Assembly (NCBI RefSeq): GCF_964275005.1
Contig: NC_092692.1
Span: forward strand, 14,391,584-14,455,583
Length of the DNA stretch: 64,000 bases
Source of the DNA: Diadema setosum
Taxonomy: Eukaryota > Echinodermata > Echinoidea > Diadematoida > Diadematidae
Direction of reading: 5' to 3'
Each line of letters begins with the position of its first letter. The first letter of the stretch is position 1. Below, in pieces: positions 10,374-22,920 of the stretch. The position numbers and the translations under genes are program-made. Below the pieces are notes generated by a model. That model saw nothing but the letters and a program-made list of their open reading frames with translations, was not told the DNA's origin and did not search any database.

Positions 10374-13300
10374 ATGATGTCTCTCGGGAGTCTCGCTCGG
10401 ACACGTTTTCTCCAGTGCTGGCCAAAGATTGCATGGGTGAGATTTGGATGGAAATGGAGACAATGAGAAGAGAAAAGCTCAGTAAATAGACCATAACGCA
10501 TCGGCGGAATGGAGGCCGAGGGGGGAGTCAAGCTAGAGTCATGTTGCATCGTCCTTTAGACCCACTAACTGAAATCCATGTAGAGAGTTGTGTAGGATTA
10601 TATTTGGGAAACGTGGGCACGTTAATTTACACTAATAAGTCTAGAGCTGGTCACTATATGCACTAGAAATATGTCTTTTACTAGATATCTAAGAAATATA
10701 AGAGTCTAACGTTATTAGTTGAAATTATGGCAGCCTATTATCTGGCTTTGGGTATTGTATTTACCTTTCCTTTTGCTATTTCAGTTGCTTTGTAAATTGT
10801 ATTTGTGTATTTAAATCCACACATGCACGAAATCTGCATTGCCAAAATTATGCCACTGAATGAGCGTTGCCATTGGCATTGCTACATTATGCGACCAGGG
10901 AGGTGCGTTAGAGAAGGAGTGGATTCTCTTTCCACTTTGTGCAAATTTATGCATACATGTAGGTTCTAGTATTGAGCATTCCACTGTTTTTTATGCTCTA
11001 AATTTATGCCCCAACTCCCAAGTGCAAGCTGCTGTTCTAAATGGTTTTGATATGCAGACCAAATACAATGTAAGAGGTTCTTGACTTTAACAATGTTTAA
11101 TGCGCTTTATTTCAGAGAAAATGTTGAAATCCTATGTGGAGATTTTTTTTTTTTTTTAAATACAGAACCAATCCTTGTCAGTTTTTCTTCATATCTTCTT
11201 ATCAATACACTGTCACTGCACCTCCGGACTGATGAAGGAGATAATTAATATTATTGCATTAAAAGTGAGCATTTTACCATTATGTGCATATTCATGCATA
11301 CATTACACGGATCAAATAAAGTATTTGGCTATTCATTTCCTTGTATTTAATAGCATTTTACAATTAAAGAAGTACATTTTTTTTTCCCGAATTTGGGAGT
11401 ACATGTATTTTCAAGTAGGATATGTAATGATGTATTCTCAAGTAGATATTCAAAGGAAAAAGCAAAATCTGTTTTTCTTGGTGTGACAGGCTGATATCTG
11501 ATGTGACCTTATATGATGTTCATTCTCGGAAGAAACTTTGAAAGTAGAATCTACTGTACGTCCTGTGTTTCTGTATGATTTACATGTTCCTACAATTGTA
11601 CAAGATTGTAGCCTTCACTGATGCTCGTTCAGAAGAGTTAACAGCAGATGTCCAGCCATAATGGTAAAATGATGAACTTTTTAGTTGGAATTTTTTTTCG
11701 CAGAATTGATTTAGCCTGAACAACCATTAAAATAGAACACTTTTAGGATATGGAGAATGTGATAACTTGTATTAATCTTCAATTCTACATCTTAAAGTCC
11801 CAGAGCCAGCCATGTTCCCTGTGCAGCACTGGCATGTTCACACCAACCTCATCTTCAGAGGCAGCAACCTCATCTTCAGTGGCAACATCCCCAGAGACTC
11901 GCTGCTCCTCTGGAAGCGATGCAACAGGTTTGGCTAGCTCAGAGGAAAATGACACCGCTGCCCTCTTGGGTCTGTTGAACACATTGCCTGAATCTGAGCT
12001 GAGGATGCTCAAGTTTGTCAGTAGCAAGACCGCGGAGGGGATAGTGCTGCACAGAGAGAAGCACGGATTATTTGAGAAGCTGGACGACATCCTGCTCATT
12101 CCTGGCATTGGAAGGTGAGTGAATTTTTTCATAAAGCTTGTAGTTGTACAAGAACAGTAATCACTTCATAATGGTCTTTAATTATGAGAATGATGATACT
12201 ATTAGGGATGATGATTTTACTACTACTGCTACAACCAGATTTAGCTTACATATATAGGATCTGATGATGTATACAGTGGACTCCCATTATAATGAAGTCC
12301 ACAGGACCGGCAGTTTTCTTTCTTTATATCAAAATTTTGTTATAACTGAACAAATGAACAATAAAAAACAGAGAGCCGAGTATGTTGCAGCCTGAATTTT
12401 TCCTTCGTTGTAACCAAAATTTCATGATAACTGTGTTTGTTTTAAATTTTTAATGGCGTGCACTGTGATATGAATCCTCATTCAAAGCTAATTAATGTTT
12501 ATAAGATCATGATATTTTATTTTCCAGCACTGGTAGTGACCTATGAGGTGTGTGTCAACAACTGTTTCTCATCCTGTGATGCCAGCATATCAATGTGCAG
12601 TAATGTAAGAGGTGGTGGAATTAAAAAAACAAAACAAAAAACAAACAAACAAACATTGGTGGTTTGCATTATCTTACAACAAATTACATGTACATTGTGC
12701 ATGTATGTGTGTGCCTGTGACAAAATTACTCTCTTGCAGTCTTGCTGTACCACAGTGTCTCAGTGAGTTTCACCTCTTGCATTACTTTTTCTATCTTGTG
12801 CAGGAGAACACTAGACAATCTGAGGAAGGATCTCTGTAGAGGGGTTCAACAGAGGACCACTAGAATTGAAACACAAGGCACCAATCACCTAACCTTGACA
12901 AGGGAAAGACTCCAGGTACATTCCTGATGTTATACCATTAAGAAAAATCTGTATTAAAAGCTTGTGTAAATGTGCCACCCAACAAACTACATGTTGGTAT
13001 GTATGTACATGTACAACATGTACATGTATGTGATGTGATATAGAGTAGGTGTGTGGTGTTTGTTTGTTCAGGTAAGGTTCTTCCCCCCCCCCCCCCCCCC
13101 CCCTCAAAAAAATAAAAAATAACAAATCAATAAAATAAAAAAAGTGAAATAACACGAGGAAAGAACAAAAAACATAAGTTGTACTTATCATACTTTGGAA
13201 GGGGGCTTAAAGTTTATACTTTTGATTATTATCATTCTGATCATTTGACAAATTAGTAGTCTGTACATAAAGTTTAATGGGCCAGAACTTAGTTCTATGG

Positions 13301-15658
13301 GAATATAATCATTGGTAAAACGTATGATGAAAATAAATTTATATCAATATTTATAGAAATGATTATTTAAAAAGGTAGGTAGTCTCTAAGGCACACATCC
13401 GGAGAATTGTGTACTGCCATGGGGGATTTTCATCCAGTCCCATTCGTACAATCGATTACACACTGATGGCAGCTAGAATATGTTTGTCTGACGATCATGA
13501 ATCCATATTGGTTGTGACAGTAAGAGTTTATTCTTTTATACAGCCCTATTCTGCTGTGTTCTAGTTCTCAGAGCTCTTGCCAACACATTGTTTCACTGGT
13601 CGCTGGAATCAAACCTGCAGTAGTGTAACTCCACCTTGCAGGTGCAGCATTCCACCCAGGTTGCCATACTGTGCCCACATACAATGTATATGCTATTAAA
13701 ATGCAATTCATTGATTTTCAACTTCCGTGGTGATCATGCTTTCATCAAACGCTCTTTTGCAGAGAGGAATATTGTTGGTAAAGTGTCTTGTGTAGAACAA
13801 ACACTCTTGAATTTGGGGCCAAAATCAAGCTTTGGACCTCCTTATTGAAAACATACTGTGAACTTCTGTTTCTATGACGCAGCCACAGTTTATCTTTGCT
13901 CACTTTCAACTCGCAGAATTTACAGGATATTACTGCCATTGATGTGGGACTGAAGCACGTAGCTTGGTCACACATGGACCGACAGAGATGGGTCCACCAG
14001 TGGCGCTTCCAGCCAATTGAGGGGATTTCACCTGGCAAGTGGGACCCACTCAACTACCTTAGACTGGTAAGTTTTCTTTGCCTTGTACATTGTTACCAAA
14101 ACACTAATCTTGTGGCTTGATGGTTCCAGGGCTCTTCTGCACATAATCTTGTTTGAAGGAAATTTATTCCATTGAGATACTTTTTTAAAGGAACTCTAAA
14201 CCCTTTGTGAAAGCTATTTTGGAGTAAACCCCACATATTTGAAGGCATTGACGCATCTCTCTCTCTCCTTTTTTTTTTTTTTAAACCCAGTGAGAGGACT
14301 AGAGAGGACTATTCACTTTCTCAGAGAGGATTTGTTTTTGAGGTGCTCTTTCAGCTTTATATTATCATTTTGTGATACAGAGGAAACTCGATATTCAACG
14401 AACACTGGTATAATGAGATATCGATTATTACGAGGAAATTTTCCAAGTCCAAAATTTCCATCAACACAAGTCTATGTAAAAACGCTACTCAACTCTTATC
14501 GCGAGATTGGCCATTACAAAATAAATGCTGTAACAAAATAAATTTGGGATTTCCAAAGGAAAACATAGAGATAATGTGGTCAAATTCAAAAATATCACTT
14601 GGGAATTCATTTCATGAAATATGATATTAAAGTCTTAGAGACTGATATGTATTGATCAATTTGTAGCAAAATGTGACATGTGTATACACTTTCATGAATT
14701 TTTGTGAGAGACATCTTGGTTTAGGGCAGCAGATAAGATTTTATTGCATGATGTCAGATGTTACATTTGTATTTTTTAAATTTGTTATGTTTAGATTTAG
14801 AATGCAAGAGTGTAAGGTCATGCATATACATTGTATTGGCTTGCTATAACAGGCCAGTAATCTACTTGAAGACTGCAGTGCAGTGGTGTGAATTTTGTTA
14901 TGGGATTCAACCACATAACATGTAATTTTGATAACAATCATTCACATATACACAAACAATACGGGTTGGACACCTGCTGAAAGTCTGTATTCTCAAAAGA
15001 CTTGATTTTTTTTTCTTATAGGGAGATGATAAATTTGTAGCAATGCACAGAGAAGCCTGTTTATAAGTACTGTACTTTGGATTTGCAATCTTAGTCTAAT
15101 CAAATGACAAACTAAAGCGCACTGTACAGCTTGTATTATATACAGTAATTAGTGGACTCATTTCATCACATTATAAAGACAGGTTTGCCTTGATGTACCT
15201 TTCGTACTCCTCAGGTATCCAGCCTCATTGACGAGATGCCTCATACTGACCTGTATGTCCTGGAGCACAAGTCTTTCACCTCCCTAAACAAGGGCACCTT
15301 CCAGACCATGCTCTTCATCCGTTGCCTAGAAACGATGTTCTACACCAGTCTCAACAGCAACATCCACGACTCAGGAGAGGTGCGAGCCATCTCCCTTCCG
15401 CAAAACGCTGTCGGAAAGCACTTCGGTCTCCTCGTGGGCAGCCAGCGTAAGAGTGGCCAGAATCTTGTCAGGACGTTACTAAGCGAGGGAACAGAGCGCA
15501 GAAATGCCTGGTTCCCCGTCAGGATTCTGTACGAAAATGCCCTCACCTTTGAGGAATCCAGCAAGTACGAGAGGGAGCATCTCGCAAACTGTCTCCTGAG
15601 AGCCGTCGCTTTCTACGATATCTACATGGACTCAAAGCCTGGATTTAAGTTAAAATGA
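10374..15658 (+). CDS. TEFM: TEFM, mitochondrial transcription elongation factor (five exons, complete)
   Basis: TEFM binds mitochondrial RNA polymerase and makes it processive. Coding exons: 10374-10436, 11804-12114, 12804-12915, 13917-14066, 15215-15658. Phases agree at every junction and all introns are GT-AG. The product is 359 residues; human TEFM is about 360. Exon 1 is only 21 codons and gives an Arg-containing, acid-free presequence (MMSLGSLARTRFLQCW), as expected for mitochondrial import. An in-frame TAA at 10359-10361 fixes the start. Exons 2-3 hold the helix-hairpin-helix region (GLFEKLDDILLIPGIG then RRTLDNLRKDL). Exons 4-5 hold the RNase H-like resolvase fold (ITAIDVGLKHVAWSHMD, DLYVLEHKS, NAVGKHFGLLVGSQRKSG). 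The gene converges on COX19. Gene identity is firm; exon 1 is inference from frame, splice sites and presequence character. Confidence 0.92.
12274..12465. mobile_element. Tc1/mariner-type MITE, CAGTGGACTCCCGTTATAACG family, copy 1 (TEFM intron 2)
   Basis: It starts TACAGTGGACTCCCATTATAA and ends GTGCACTG, and has the same interior landmarks as the copy at 17828-18020 (GGACCGGCAGTTTTCTTTC, then ACAATAAAAAA). The left TA is intact and the right one has drifted. Diverged, so older than the 17.8-kb copy. Confidence 0.8.
12950..13190. repeat. Simple repeats in TEFM intron 3
   Basis: An imperfect ACATGTACATGT palindromic stretch near 13008-13030 and a C-run of about 20 bases from 13083, followed by an A-rich tract. 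No gene content. Confidence 0.6.
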
Positions 15659-16322
15659 TTTCTACCAAACCTCTATCTCTCAAAATTCATAAGTGAATAC
15701 TCATGATGCAGCTTTCATGCATGGATAGCTCAAAGAGTAAGCCATAACCAAAGGCCTGATGATGCACCAGCAGTGGATGCAAATGCAGTTTGATTTATAT
15801 TGATGGGTTCTTGGTTGTGTTTGGCAAAAGCTTCAACTGATTTCTGATTTTTTTACCAAGATCATCCACTTTTTACCATCTTTTCTAGCATTATGATAAC
15901 CTTGCTGAAATGTAACGATTGTCGCGCTACATCTATAGGATGCAGGAAATTATTCTGAAGAATATTTTTATGGTGCAGTATGTATGATATACGTATAAAA
16001 CCTGACAAAGACTAGTGATATAAAGAGAAATCAGCTTGCATTTGCAGAATAATGGGTAGTAAAGCAGTTATTACTTGACTGATTTGCAGGTTTTATTTTG
16101 ATCAAAACATTAAAATTGTTATGAATGTGTGTGATTTTCATCGGGTTTATAATACTTGCCTCCTGATTGGGTTATTCCATACGGTTGCAGATTGCTTCGT
16201 CATTTTACATTCTGAAATAATATGCAAATGACTTGCACACCTTGTGCAATGTAAATTGCAAAAAAAAAAAAAAAAAAAGAACAAAAAAAAAAAAGGGACC
16301 CAGAAATATCTATGAGGCAATG
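15659..16322 (+). other. TEFM 3' flank and probable 3' UTR
   Basis: AT-rich DNA following the TEFM stop. An ATTAAA at 16109-16114 is a possible variant poly(A) signal, and an A-run of about 18 sits at 16261-16278. A canonical AATAAA does not occur until about 18875. The transcript end is therefore not fixed. Confidence 0.35.
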
Positions 16323-16533
16323 TAGTGGACTCTTGTTATAAAGAACACTGGTACAAAACCCGTGTAGCAACATGATTTTTGTTGTCTCTTTGCCCTTGAG
16401 TTAATTTTTTTTTTTTCAAACCTTGTCATGAAGTAAAATTTACAAAGTGATGTCACTGGTTCCAAAGAGCTCTCCCCTCCACCCCCCTTTTTTTTTGGGG
16501 GGGGGGGGGGAGGTGGGTATTGAGAGTCCATTG
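16323..16533. mobile_element. Tc1/mariner-type MITE remnant, CAGTGGACTCCCGTTATAACG family
   Basis: Decayed ends GTAGTGGACTCTTGTTATAA and GAGAGTCCATTGTA can be recognised around an interior now dominated by T- and G-runs. Identified by comparison with the clean copies at 17828-18020 and 18541-18718. Confidence 0.5.
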
Positions 16534-16718
16534 TATTTGTGTGTGTGTATGTATGTGTGTTTGTGTGTGTATTTTGTTTTTTAGAGAAAAAGAAGAGATA
16601 ATGTTTTGTCAGTTGTAAATTGGCATACAATGTATGTAAAGAAGAGACAAATCCCCTCCGTTCCCCATTGTTTGCCAGTCTAAGGTATTATTGTCTTCCA
16701 CACAGGTATGATTTTTTT

Positions 16719-17575
16719 AGCTCACCTGAGATGAAGGCTCAAGTGAGCTATTGTGATAGCTCTTCATACGGCATCCGTCGTCTGTCATGTGTCATGCGTA
16801 AACTTTTTACATTTTCATCTTCTTCTTGAAAACCCCATGACCGATTTTCACCAACGTGGTACGTAGCATCCCTACAGGGTAGGATCTCAATTTGTTCAAA
16901 TCTTTAAAAATTGTCTTCGTATGACTCTAGTTTCAAGTTTGTTTATGGTGGAATCAGGGGTGCGAAGGGTTGTAATGGGAGCCTAAAGTATACATTTTCA
17001 TCTTCTTGAAAACCCCACGATGAGTTTTCACCAAACTTGGCAGGTAGCATCCCTACAGGAATAGGATCTCTATTCCTTCAAATGGGCACCCTGCCCCAAC
17101 AGGGGTAATACCACGAGTTAGTACATTGATGACTGTAGTTTCAAGTTTGTTCATTGCAGATCCGTGGGGGTTGAGAGGGGCCAAATGCAGGCCTAAATTG
17201 TACATTTTACTCTTCTTGAAAAACAACATAATGGATTTTCACCAAACTTGTTTGAATGGGCACCATGCTCCCCTCGGGGCCCAATTCTTGTAACATGTTG
17301 ATAGGAATACCGGTATTCAATAACATTCTTCTCTAGAATCAGAAGTGATAGAGCTTGAAGTCTTTTTTTTTTTTCCAAACAGCATAGTCCAACTTTATAA
17401 GTACAGTGTACTTGGCAGGTAGTTTTATCAGTGTGATGGAATATGCAAATGGACACCTTGTCCCTAGCTGCCCCACCCCAAGTTTCCCATATTCTCACGC
17501 AAGAGCCTGCAAGAATGCATGGAAAGTGAATTGCGACATACTCTGATGAGCGCGAGACCCCCAGGTCTCTTGTTA
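16719..17575 (+). mobile_element. Hairpin-start interspersed repeat, type 1 (AGCTCACCTGAG...)
   Basis: Begins with an imperfect hairpin, GCTCACCTGAG - ATGAAG - GCTCAAGTGAGC. This is followed by CATCCGTCGTCTGTC and then about three units of roughly 200 bp. Each unit carries CTTCTTGAAAACCCCA, TTTTCACCAA.CTTGG and GTAGCATCCCTACAGG. It ends near GATGAGCGCGAGACCCCCAG, whose GCTCATCAGAG complement is similar to the start. Repeats with this opening are common in marine invertebrate genomes. I see no protein-coding frame and know no established superfamily. Confidence 0.6.
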
Positions 17576-17827
17576 TTTGGTTGGTATAGACTTGGACTGT
17601 AATGGCTCTTAAACTCATTACAGTGTAATTATTCAAAGCAGAAGCAGATATCCAATTGTCGCTCAAAGTTGTTGGTGGCATTTGTCGAGATTACATGAAA
17701 AGTATGCAGGGACTGAAGGAAACGTACCCTAGTCCCAAGTTATGCAGCTGTATGCATTTGCAGAAAAGTCTAGATTTTTGTGTTTTGTTTTGTTTTGTTT
17801 TGCTCTTTGAATGTATATTTGAGAATA

Positions 17828-18020
17828 CAGTGGACTCCCGTTATAACGAAGTCCTCGGGACCGGCAGTTTTCTTTCGTTATAACGAAATTTCGTTATAAC
17901 CGAATGAATAAACAATAAAAATACATACACTGTAGAGTTGATAATGTTGCGGCCCTAAATTTTATTTCGTTGTAACCGGAATTTCGTTATAACCGTGTTT
18001 GTTATAACGGGAGTGCACTG
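17828..18020. mobile_element. Tc1/mariner-type MITE, CAGTGGACTCCCGTTATAACG family, best copy
   Basis: 193 bp flanked by TA on both sides (17826-27 and 18021-22). Ends are CAGTGGACTCCCGTTATAAC and GTTATAACGGGAGTGCACTG. The sub-terminal GTTATAAC motif recurs several times in both orientations, a plausible multiple transposase-binding arrangement. TA target and CAGTG termini fit Tc1/mariner (pogo-like). Non-autonomous. Confidence 0.88.
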
Positions 18021-18540
18021 TATGTGCAGTGTGTTGTTGGTGGGAAGTTGGTACTAATGCTATATATACTGGTTGTACTGCTAAAATATATGTAAGAAAT
18101 CTAATCCACCTGTAGGGCAGGGGGGTTTGTCGCTGTCCTACTGTACTTCAGTCCATTTAGTCTCATTTTGGTTTTTGCTCTTACTGTTTTCCTGTGGCTT
18201 GTCCTTATAAATGTTTTTGATTTTGGATAAAATGACCCTCTGTTGCAGCTGGTACTTCCCGTGATCCCATTCCCAGGAGAAAGATGAAGACATTAGGATG
18301 GGTACATGTACAATGCATCTTTTAGAACACTGATGACATAAAATGTCATCAACACCTTCCTCCCCTCTACCTCCCAAAATCATGACTTGGCAGACATCCT
18401 CTAAGCTTTTTACCCCCTGTTTTGAAAGTAATTTTAATGATGTAATCACAGAGTACTATACAAATTAGTTCTTAACTACATGTACATCTGAAACAACCAA
18501 GTTCTTTCTCCGTTAGTGTGCATCAAAATATTGCATGATA

Positions 18541-18718
18541 CAGTGCACTCCTGTTACAATGTATAACAAATTTCTGGTTACAATGAAGAAAAAATTCATG
18601 CAGCAACATTATCCACTCCATGTATTTTACTGTTTATTTGTTCGGTTGTAACAAAATTCCGATATAACGAAAGAAAAAAAGTTAGTCCCAAGGACTTCGT
18701 TATAACAGGAGTCAACTG
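18541..18718. mobile_element. Tc1/mariner-type MITE, CAGTGGACTCCCGTTATAACG family, inverted copy
   Basis: 178 bp with TA on both sides (18539-40 and 18719-20). Ends CAGTGCACTCCTGTTACAAT and TTATAACAGGAGTCAACTG. Its GGACTTCGTTATAAC segment lies on the right, so it is inverted relative to the neighbour at 17828-18020, 520 bp away. Confidence 0.85.
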
Positions 18719-19893
18719 TACCATCATAACAAATGTGTGATTGACCTCATAATAGGCTTTGTTGGTGTACACTGTACATGTACAGTTTGTATTCAACTGA
18801 AGAACTAACCACGGAATCAGTTGTTATTTAGTAGATCATGTATTATTTTAATCTCCATGCTGTCATATTTTGACAATAAAAAAGTGCAATGCAATTGTTA
18901 ACTTCATATACATTTGTAATTGTTCTTCTTTGGATTATTAATGTCATTTATGAAATAAATTTTTACCTTATTTAGCCTGCTACTGTATAGTAACTTTGTA
19001 ATGCGATTAATATCATCATGTATTTATTTACCATATCATTCTTTTATCAGTACAATGTATAATAAAGAACATTACAATGTAAGGTGTATGACATAAATCA
19101 ATGTTCTGAAAAAAACAAACAAAAATGTGTGGGGTAGAGCAAAAAAATAATAATACAGCTGTAATAATAATCTAGATGTGTACAGGTATCTACCGGTATA
19201 AGTCAATTTCCTTATGGTTCTTTCTTTTCCCATAAAAGTGAAATCTGTTAAGTTAAGACTTTACCACTCTTACCATGGTAATAGACTGTACCACCAGTGT
19301 TCACAGACACATTTATACATTACATCAATAGAAATAGTGTTCATGCAATTGGGAAATACAGTACACTACATATGACGTTAGATACAATGCCATTCCTAGG
19401 CTTTGAGTCAACATTTTGATACGCCATACATAAAGCATAGAATGAGGAAATGCGACGCATACATTTTATGTCCTATAAAAGACAAGATCACATATTATGT
19501 ATCATAATTACAAAGCACAACCCGATTCATATCCAGTGTCATACTTCTACCATCCATAGCCTTCTCGGTACAAAACCCTACACTGAGAACTCCCATGAGC
19601 CACACTGAACAGCTGCCTCTTTGGAAGGTGGAAATCATCACTACTTGCACACAGCCATCTTGCAAACTAGCTGCATATGCTGCTTTGAATCCCCACAACA
19701 TCATGCCATGAACTGCGGACATAATCGAGGGAATTAAATCAGTTGTTGGCCGTTGATTGCACTGGATCTCTTCTATTTCACCAAGTCCACCATTCGTTGT
19801 AGCTAGGCGCAAACTTTGACCTTGCGTTCGTTGATTTGTAGGTGGAATCTACATCAGAGTAGACCAGCCATCAACAGTTTTTGGGGCCATTCA
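18719..19893 (-). other. Intergenic/3' region between TEFM and COX19
   Basis: This is the convergent space of the two genes. It contains AATAAA on the plus strand at 18875-18880 and near 19061, and TTTATT (AATAAA on the minus strand) near 19023, any of which may end transcripts. No coding similarity. A minus-strand open stretch at 19495-19812 is probably COX19 3' UTR read by chance. Confidence 0.4.
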
Positions 19894-22885
19894 TCATGAC
19901 GTCTTGGGCATTGACTTTGATTCTTCCATGTCGGCAAATCCAAGTTTTGCTAAAGGCTCTCTCTTCATGAGATCCCTGGAGTGGTGTAGAATGTGAAGCA
20001 AATTGAACACAAGAATATGAGTTATGCGAACTGACCAAAGACAGACCAAGAGGGCGATATTCATGGAAACAGATACGGTGTGGCATCATCAAGTATGTAT
20101 GTATCAATCATGGGTTTAGTACAAGATATCATCTACAGCAAAAACACAGAGAGGAGATGATCATTAATCTAATTCTCGAACTCAGTAGTACAAATGTCAT
20201 GACAATACCCAGTACTGTAGATGTAAACTTTCTTTGATACATGTACACTGTACAATGTATTTAGTAATACATTAGGACTCAAATTTGCTGTACTACATTA
20301 TATGAGGGAGGTGTGAGAGTGTGGTATTAATGAATTATGTAATTTGGTGAGAGAGAGAGACAAGAGAGAAAAAGAAAAATTGGAGAGACGGCCATGAGCA
20401 ATGAGATTTATGATTTTTGTTTTGGTGTGATAATGTCAGAGGTACATAGAGCAATTCTGCGTGTTGCGTACAGCCGAGAGGGATGCCCCTGCTTTTCATG
20501 TAGTCACATTGTCTGTCATAATAGAATACGCATCTAGATGCGTATTGATGAAGCTAAAGGGAATTGACCTCAAACATAAAACTGCCGAAACAGTACAGCT
20601 GTAGTACCATACAGTGTAGTACATATTAGAGGTGTTTGAGGGAAATCAAGACAATCTGTTCAAAAGTTATGAATTTTCAATTTTGGTTGAATGGTTAAAT
20701 CCATGTGCCATTATCACTGGAAGAGACTACAGTACAACAATTCTTGATGTCACAGTACTTTAAATAGTGGAATTATGATATAAAGAAAATATAACAACAA
20801 CCCCAAAAAATGTATTTTTAAAAATAAAACATACACATTCCTTTGACTTGTTACTGACACAGATTGAGGTCAATATTAATCCTGGATTCTGAAAGAGGTA
20901 GTAAGTCAAGTGCTCTTTCATTTATAATATGCTTAGAAACAATGTGAAAGTCTATGTTGATATATATGCTATGTAAGTGCAAATTTAACAACTTTGAAAG
21001 ATTTTTTGTTGTTCTAGATATAAAAGAAAGACAAATGTATCGCTGATGTCTAACTGCATTGTGATTTTTGTCGAGCCCACCGGAGGTGAGGGCAGACTAA
21101 GGGATCGCCTGCGGCGTCTGTCCGTCCATTCATCGTCTGTCTGTAACGCTACAAAAACTTCAATAACTCTTTACTCTGGGCTTCAATTGCAATCAAACTT
21201 TGAGGGAAGAGGGGGCATACAAAGTTTCACATTTTACCATATATGGAGGTCACCTCAAGGTCAAAGCTCACAGGCAGGGGTCAATGAACTTTCGGGCCCA
21301 ATGTTAAGTTTTTATGGCGCGTTTCTATTATGGGTCATAACTTCTGATCCATAACTCCATTTGTAACCAAACTTGGATGGTAGATGTCCCTTGGGGAGTG
21401 GATGGTCACCACAAGGTCAATGGTCACAAGCATGGGTCAACGAACTTTTAGAGCCCAATGTTAAGTTTTTATGGCGCATTTCTATTATGGGTCATAACTT
21501 TTGATCCATAGGTCAGTTTGTGACTAAACTTGGATGGTATATGTCCCTTGGGGAGTGGATGATCACCACAAGGTCAAAGGTCACAAGCATGGGTCAACGA
21601 ACTTTTAGAGCCCAATGTTAAGTTTTTATGGCGCGTTGTATGGGTCATAACTTTTGATCCATAGGTCCGTTTGTGACTAAACTTGGATGGTAGATGTCCC
21701 TTGGGGAGTGGATGATCACCACAAGGTCAAAGCTCACAAGCAGGGGTCAACGAACTTTTAGAGCCCAATGTTAAGTTTTTATGGCGCTTTTCTATTATGG
21801 GTCATAATGTTTGATCCATAACTCCATTTGTGACTAAACTTGGATGGTAGATGTCCCTTGGGGAGTGGATGGTCACAAGGTCAAAGGTCACAGGCAGGGG
21901 TCAACAAATTTTAAGGGCCCAATGTTAAGTTTTTATGGCATGTTTCTTTTTTTGCCATAAATTTTTACCCTTTTATATATCTATTTTTCTCTGTTATATC
22001 CCTTTTTTTAAAATCTGTTATATCCCATTTGCATACAATTTCTTGTACGCGAATGGGCGAGATATGGCACTTGCCTTGTTCTAATGTTTTGTTGTCTATA
22101 TCTCACATTACATTCTGCTCAGTCAGGAATAAAATGAAAATGATGAGGATTTACTCTTCTTAGTTCATGAGAATTGTCACTTTCAGTCAGTCTCCATTCA
22201 AGTAAAACAGGAAGATTTGGTAGCTCTGCATACCTCTCCATTCTGCATTCCAGATAGTCTTTGGACTCAAGTCGGCATTTGTGTGAGTCATGGTTCTTCT
22301 CCCTCAGACAGTCCATGAACAGCTCTTTGAATTTCTTGCATTCTCCTGTAAAGAATATGGGAAGTATAATACAGTGTACTACAGCTTAGTGTATGTAATA
22401 GATATGTTTACATCACCTCTGAGATCATGGATTCTCAAATCAAGATTGATGATTATTCACTGTGATGATTTAGTCTTAGATCTCAAATTAGGGAAATGCT
22501 GGGTAACACAATTTCAAGCCACTGAATGAATAATGATAACAGTGATGATGATAATAATAAATAGATAATGATAATAAATACAAAACTTTTTACTGATATT
22601 TTATTATATGGTAATGCTGCTATTACTACTACATGTACTTTTGTAACTGTACACAGCCCAGTCGCTGTTTCACAGCATCTGGTTGGGCTATTACTTCTGC
22701 TACTTCTAGTACATGATGTATAATAATAATATTGTTAATGGATTGTTGTTCAAATAAAGTGGAGTTTTGGAGAAGAAATTAATAAGGTGTTAAACGAATT
22801 AATGGGTAATGGAGTAAGATAAAAGGTACATGTATAAGAAAGGAAGGAGATGTGTAAAATAAGGAGGGGAAGGTAGAGAGAGCAA

Positions 22886-22920
<35 letters not shown>

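Noticed and set aside
14378-14545. Another TTATAAC-type MITE in TEFM intron 4
   Set aside because: GAAACTCGATATTCAACGAA and TAATGAGATATCG only vaguely resemble the family ends and no TA-bounded right terminus was found.
19495-19812. 105-residue minus-strand frame between TEFM and COX19
   Set aside because: No similarity and no splice support. It lies where the COX19 3' UTR is expected.
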